From Pseudomonadota bacterium (lineage in GTDB: Bacteria > Pseudomonadota > Gammaproteobacteria > Burkholderiales > Burkholderiaceae), in the NCBI GenBank assembly GCA_029777935.1, contig JAKORH010000008.1:1-17875 (forward strand): 17,875 nucleotides of DNA. The letters are read 5' to 3'. Under the pieces are notes generated by a model, which was given only the letters and a program-made list of their open reading frames with translations, was not told where the DNA came from and searched no databases. Each line of letters opens with the position of its first letter. Position 1 is the stretch's first letter. Shown one piece after another: positions 16,281 to 17,875 of this stretch. The translations under genes and the position numbers were made by a program.

Positions 16281-17525
16281 TCAGGAGCGCGGCGCGGCTT
16301 CGGACTTCTTCTCCGCCGGATCGCCGCCCGACGGCGCGCCGGCCGCGGCAGGCGCGGCGGCCGGCGCCGGCGCGTTCGGGTCGCCGCGCTCGACCGTCTG
16401 CACGGCCGCGCCGGGACGCACGCGCTGCAGTCCGTCGACGACCACGCGCTCTCCGGGCTTCAGGCCCGCGTCGATCAGCCATTCGTTGCCGAGCGCGCGC
16501 GCCACCTGCAGCGTGCGCGGCTCGGCCTTGCCGTCGGCGCCGACCACCCAGGCGATCGCCGCGCCGGACGGATCGCGCGTGACGGCCTGCTGCGGCACCA
16601 CGATCGCGTCCTCGCGCACGCCCTCCTCGAGCACCGCGCGCACGTACATGCCGGGCAGCAGTTCACGATTCGGATTCGGAAACAGCGCGCGCAGCGTGAT
16701 CGCGCCGGTGCCGGGATCGACGGTCACGTCGGTGAACTGCAGCGAGCCCTCCGTCGGATAGCGCGTGCCGTCTTCCAGCACCAAACCCACGCTCGCGCCG
16801 TTGTCAGCGCTGCGCTTCAAGGTGCCCTTGGCCATCTCGCGCTTCAGGCGCAGCAGGTCTGCGCTCGACTGCGCGATGTCGACATAGATCGGATCGAGCT
16901 TCTGGATCGTGACCAGCACGTTGTTCTGGTTGGCGGTCACCAGCGCGCCCGGCGTGACGGTAGACTTGCCGGTGCGCCCGGAGATCGGCGCGGCGATCCG
17001 CGTGTAGCCGAGGTTGATGCGCGCGGCATCGACGGCGGCCTTCGCCGCCGCGACATCGGCTTCGGACTGACGCGCGGCGGCGGCGGCATCGTCATAGTCC
17101 TGCTGGCTGAGGAACTTGATCGCGACCAGTTCCTGGTAGCGCCTGGCCGTGTCGCGCGCGGTGGCAAGCGCGGCCTCGGCCTTGGCGAGCGCGGCCTGCG
17201 CGCTCTCGTACGCGGCCTGGTACGGCGCGGCGTCGATCTGGTACATCAGGCTGCCGGCCTTGACTTCCGCGCCTTCCCGGAAGTTGCGCGACTTCACGAT
17301 GCCGGTCACCTGCGGCCGGACTTCGGCGATCAGCGTCGGCGACGTGCGGCCCGGCAACTCGCTGCGGATCGCCACGCGCTTGGGCTGCACGGTCATCACG
17401 CCGACCTGCGGCGCGGGCGGCCCTCCCGCGGTCGGCGGGGCGGAGCGATTGCAGCCGGTGAGGCCGGTCAGCGCGAGCAAAGCCGCGCCGGCGCAGGCGG
17501 CGCGGATCCGAACAACGAGCGTCAT
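16281..17525 (-). CDS. acrA: RND efflux periplasmic adaptor lipoprotein (AcrA/MexA family)
   Basis: A 414-residue membrane fusion protein that links the RND pump to an outer-membrane channel. The N-terminus is a lipoprotein signal with lipobox LTGC and lipidated Cys25. Next come a barrel-sandwich half ([21 protein letters not shown]...[16 protein letters not shown]), a long Ala-rich alpha-helical hairpin (about [30 protein letters not shown] to [20 protein letters not shown]), the second half [18 protein letters not shown], and beta-barrel segments such as [21 protein letters not shown]. The C-terminus is an Ala/Pro-rich tail. ATG 17525-17523 has an AGGA ribosome site 7 bases upstream; the frame remains open further up, but without family similarity. 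It is the first gene of the efflux operon. A TetR-type repressor often sits next to such operons; none is visible here. Confidence 0.95.
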   Translation of the reverse strand: MTLVVRIRAACAGAALLALTGLTGCNRSAPPTAGGPPAPQVGVMTVQPKRVAIRSELPGRTSPTLIAEVRPQVTGIVKSRNFREGAEVKAGSLMYQIDAAPYQAAYESAQAALAKAEAALATARDTARRYQELVAIKFLSQQDYDDAAAAARQSEADVAAAKAAVDAARINLGYTRIAAPISGRTGKSTVTPGALVTANQNNVLVTIQKLDPIYVDIAQSSADLLRLKREMAKGTLKRSADNGASVGLVLEDGTRYPTEGSLQFTDVTVDPGTGAITLRALFPNPNRELLPGMYVRAVLEEGVREDAIVVPQQAVTRDPSGAAIAWVVGADGKAEPRTLQVARALGNEWLIDAGLKPGERVVVDGLQRVRPGAAVQTVERGDPNAPAPAAAPAAAGAPSGGDPAEKKSEAAPRS

Positions 17526-17706
17526 CGATTGGTCCTGTCGGTGCGTCAAGGCAGTCATCCATCGAGCCGGCACGGCGCCGCGAGTTCCAACGCCGGCTGC
17601 AATCGGCCCCCGGGGATGCCCGCAAAGGTGCGGATTTTGCACGTAAAGCGCGCCGGACTCCCGTCGGCAATCGGCGCAGCGGGGCGGCCGAACCGCTGGC
17701 GCTGTG

Positions 17707-17712
17707 TATAGT
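17707..17712 (+). promoter_or_regulatory. Possible -10 box for the divergent WS/DGAT gene
   Basis: TATAGT at 17707-17712 is a five-of-six match to the sigma-70 -10 consensus and stands out in GC-rich surroundings, 32 bases before the ATG at 17745. No recognisable -35 hexamer lies 16-18 bases upstream, so an activator or a different sigma factor might be needed. The 219-base gap must also hold the promoter of the efflux operon, which I could not identify. Confidence 0.35.
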
Positions 17713-17744
17713 GCCCGCGTCTTCGCCGCCGATCGCACTTGCCG

Positions 17745-17875
17745 ATGCAGCAGCTTTCCGCGCACGACGCCGCCTTCCTGTACTCGGACACCGCGCACTC
17801 GAACGCCAACGTCTCGCTGCTGCACATCTACGATCAGTCGACCGCGCCCGGCGGCAAGGTGCGGTTCAAGACGAT
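17745..17875 (+). CDS. Wax ester synthase / acyl-CoA:diacylglycerol acyltransferase (WS/DGAT), N-terminal fragment
   Basis: An open frame starts at ATG 17745 and runs off the window after 43 full codons. The visible protein begins MQQLSAHDAAFLYSDTAHSN and continues with a LLHIYDQ segment. This matches the N-terminus of WS/DGAT acyltransferases, which start with a QLS-x-x-DA-x-F-x-x-x-E/D-T pattern. These enzymes esterify fatty alcohols or diacylglycerol with acyl-CoA to make storage wax esters or triacylglycerol. The HHxxxDG active site lies beyond the window, so activity cannot be judged. It is transcribed away from the efflux operon. The start is supported by the good alignment to the family N-terminus, though no strong ribosome site is seen. 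Confidence 0.8.
   Translation, partial: MQQLSAHDAAFLYSDTAHSNANVSLLHIYDQSTAPGGKVRFKT

Overview
The window is GC-rich DNA with tightly packed genes, overlapping start/stop junctions and GC-ending codons. A Bug-family tricarboxylate receptor, an AcrAB-type efflux pair, an Mla-type ATPase and a wax-ester-synthase-like gene together suggest a Burkholderiales-type betaproteobacterium. That placement is inference from gene content, not from a marker gene.

Layout. (1) 1-344 (+): the 3' end of a fumarylacetoacetate-hydrolase (FAH) family gene. (2) 376-5800 (-): a five-gene 2-oxoacid:ferredoxin oxidoreductase operon read from right to left: iorA, an iorB-ferredoxin fusion, korA, korB, korC. The last four genes overlap by 1-4 bases, so they look translationally coupled. 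The order after iorA is that of the oorDABC-type 2-oxoglutarate oxidoreductase, except that the D (ferredoxin) subunit is the C-terminal part of IorB. (3) 6009-9708 (+): an orphan Mla-type ABC ATPase with an altered H-loop, then an MgtA-type Mg2+ P-type ATPase. (4) 9847-12998 (-): a compact operon of a Bug periplasmic receptor, menB (naphthoate synthase) and menE (acyl-CoA ligase), with no other menaquinone genes in view. (5) 13123-17525 (-): a lipoprotein membrane-fusion protein and an AcrB-like RND pump, with no outer-membrane channel or adjacent regulator gene. (6) 17745-end (+): the first 43 codons of a WS/DGAT acyltransferase, divergent from the efflux operon.

How the genes may work together. 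The Ior and Kor modules would oxidise 2-oxoacids (arylpyruvates, 2-oxoglutarate or similar) to acyl-CoA and pass electrons to [4Fe-4S] ferredoxin domains. The FAH protein and the Bug-MenB-MenE set also fit metabolism of aromatic or cyclic acids. Two copies of a nested palindromic repeat (REPIN-like) lie between co-directional genes, at 3881-3945 and 13031-13102. One sits inside the ior/kor operon, the other just upstream of the Bug-menB-menE operon.

No stretch over 300 bases lacks a gene. The longest gaps are 5801-6008 and 17526-17744, each between divergent genes. I saw no tRNA, rRNA, CRISPR array, insertion sequence or phage gene.
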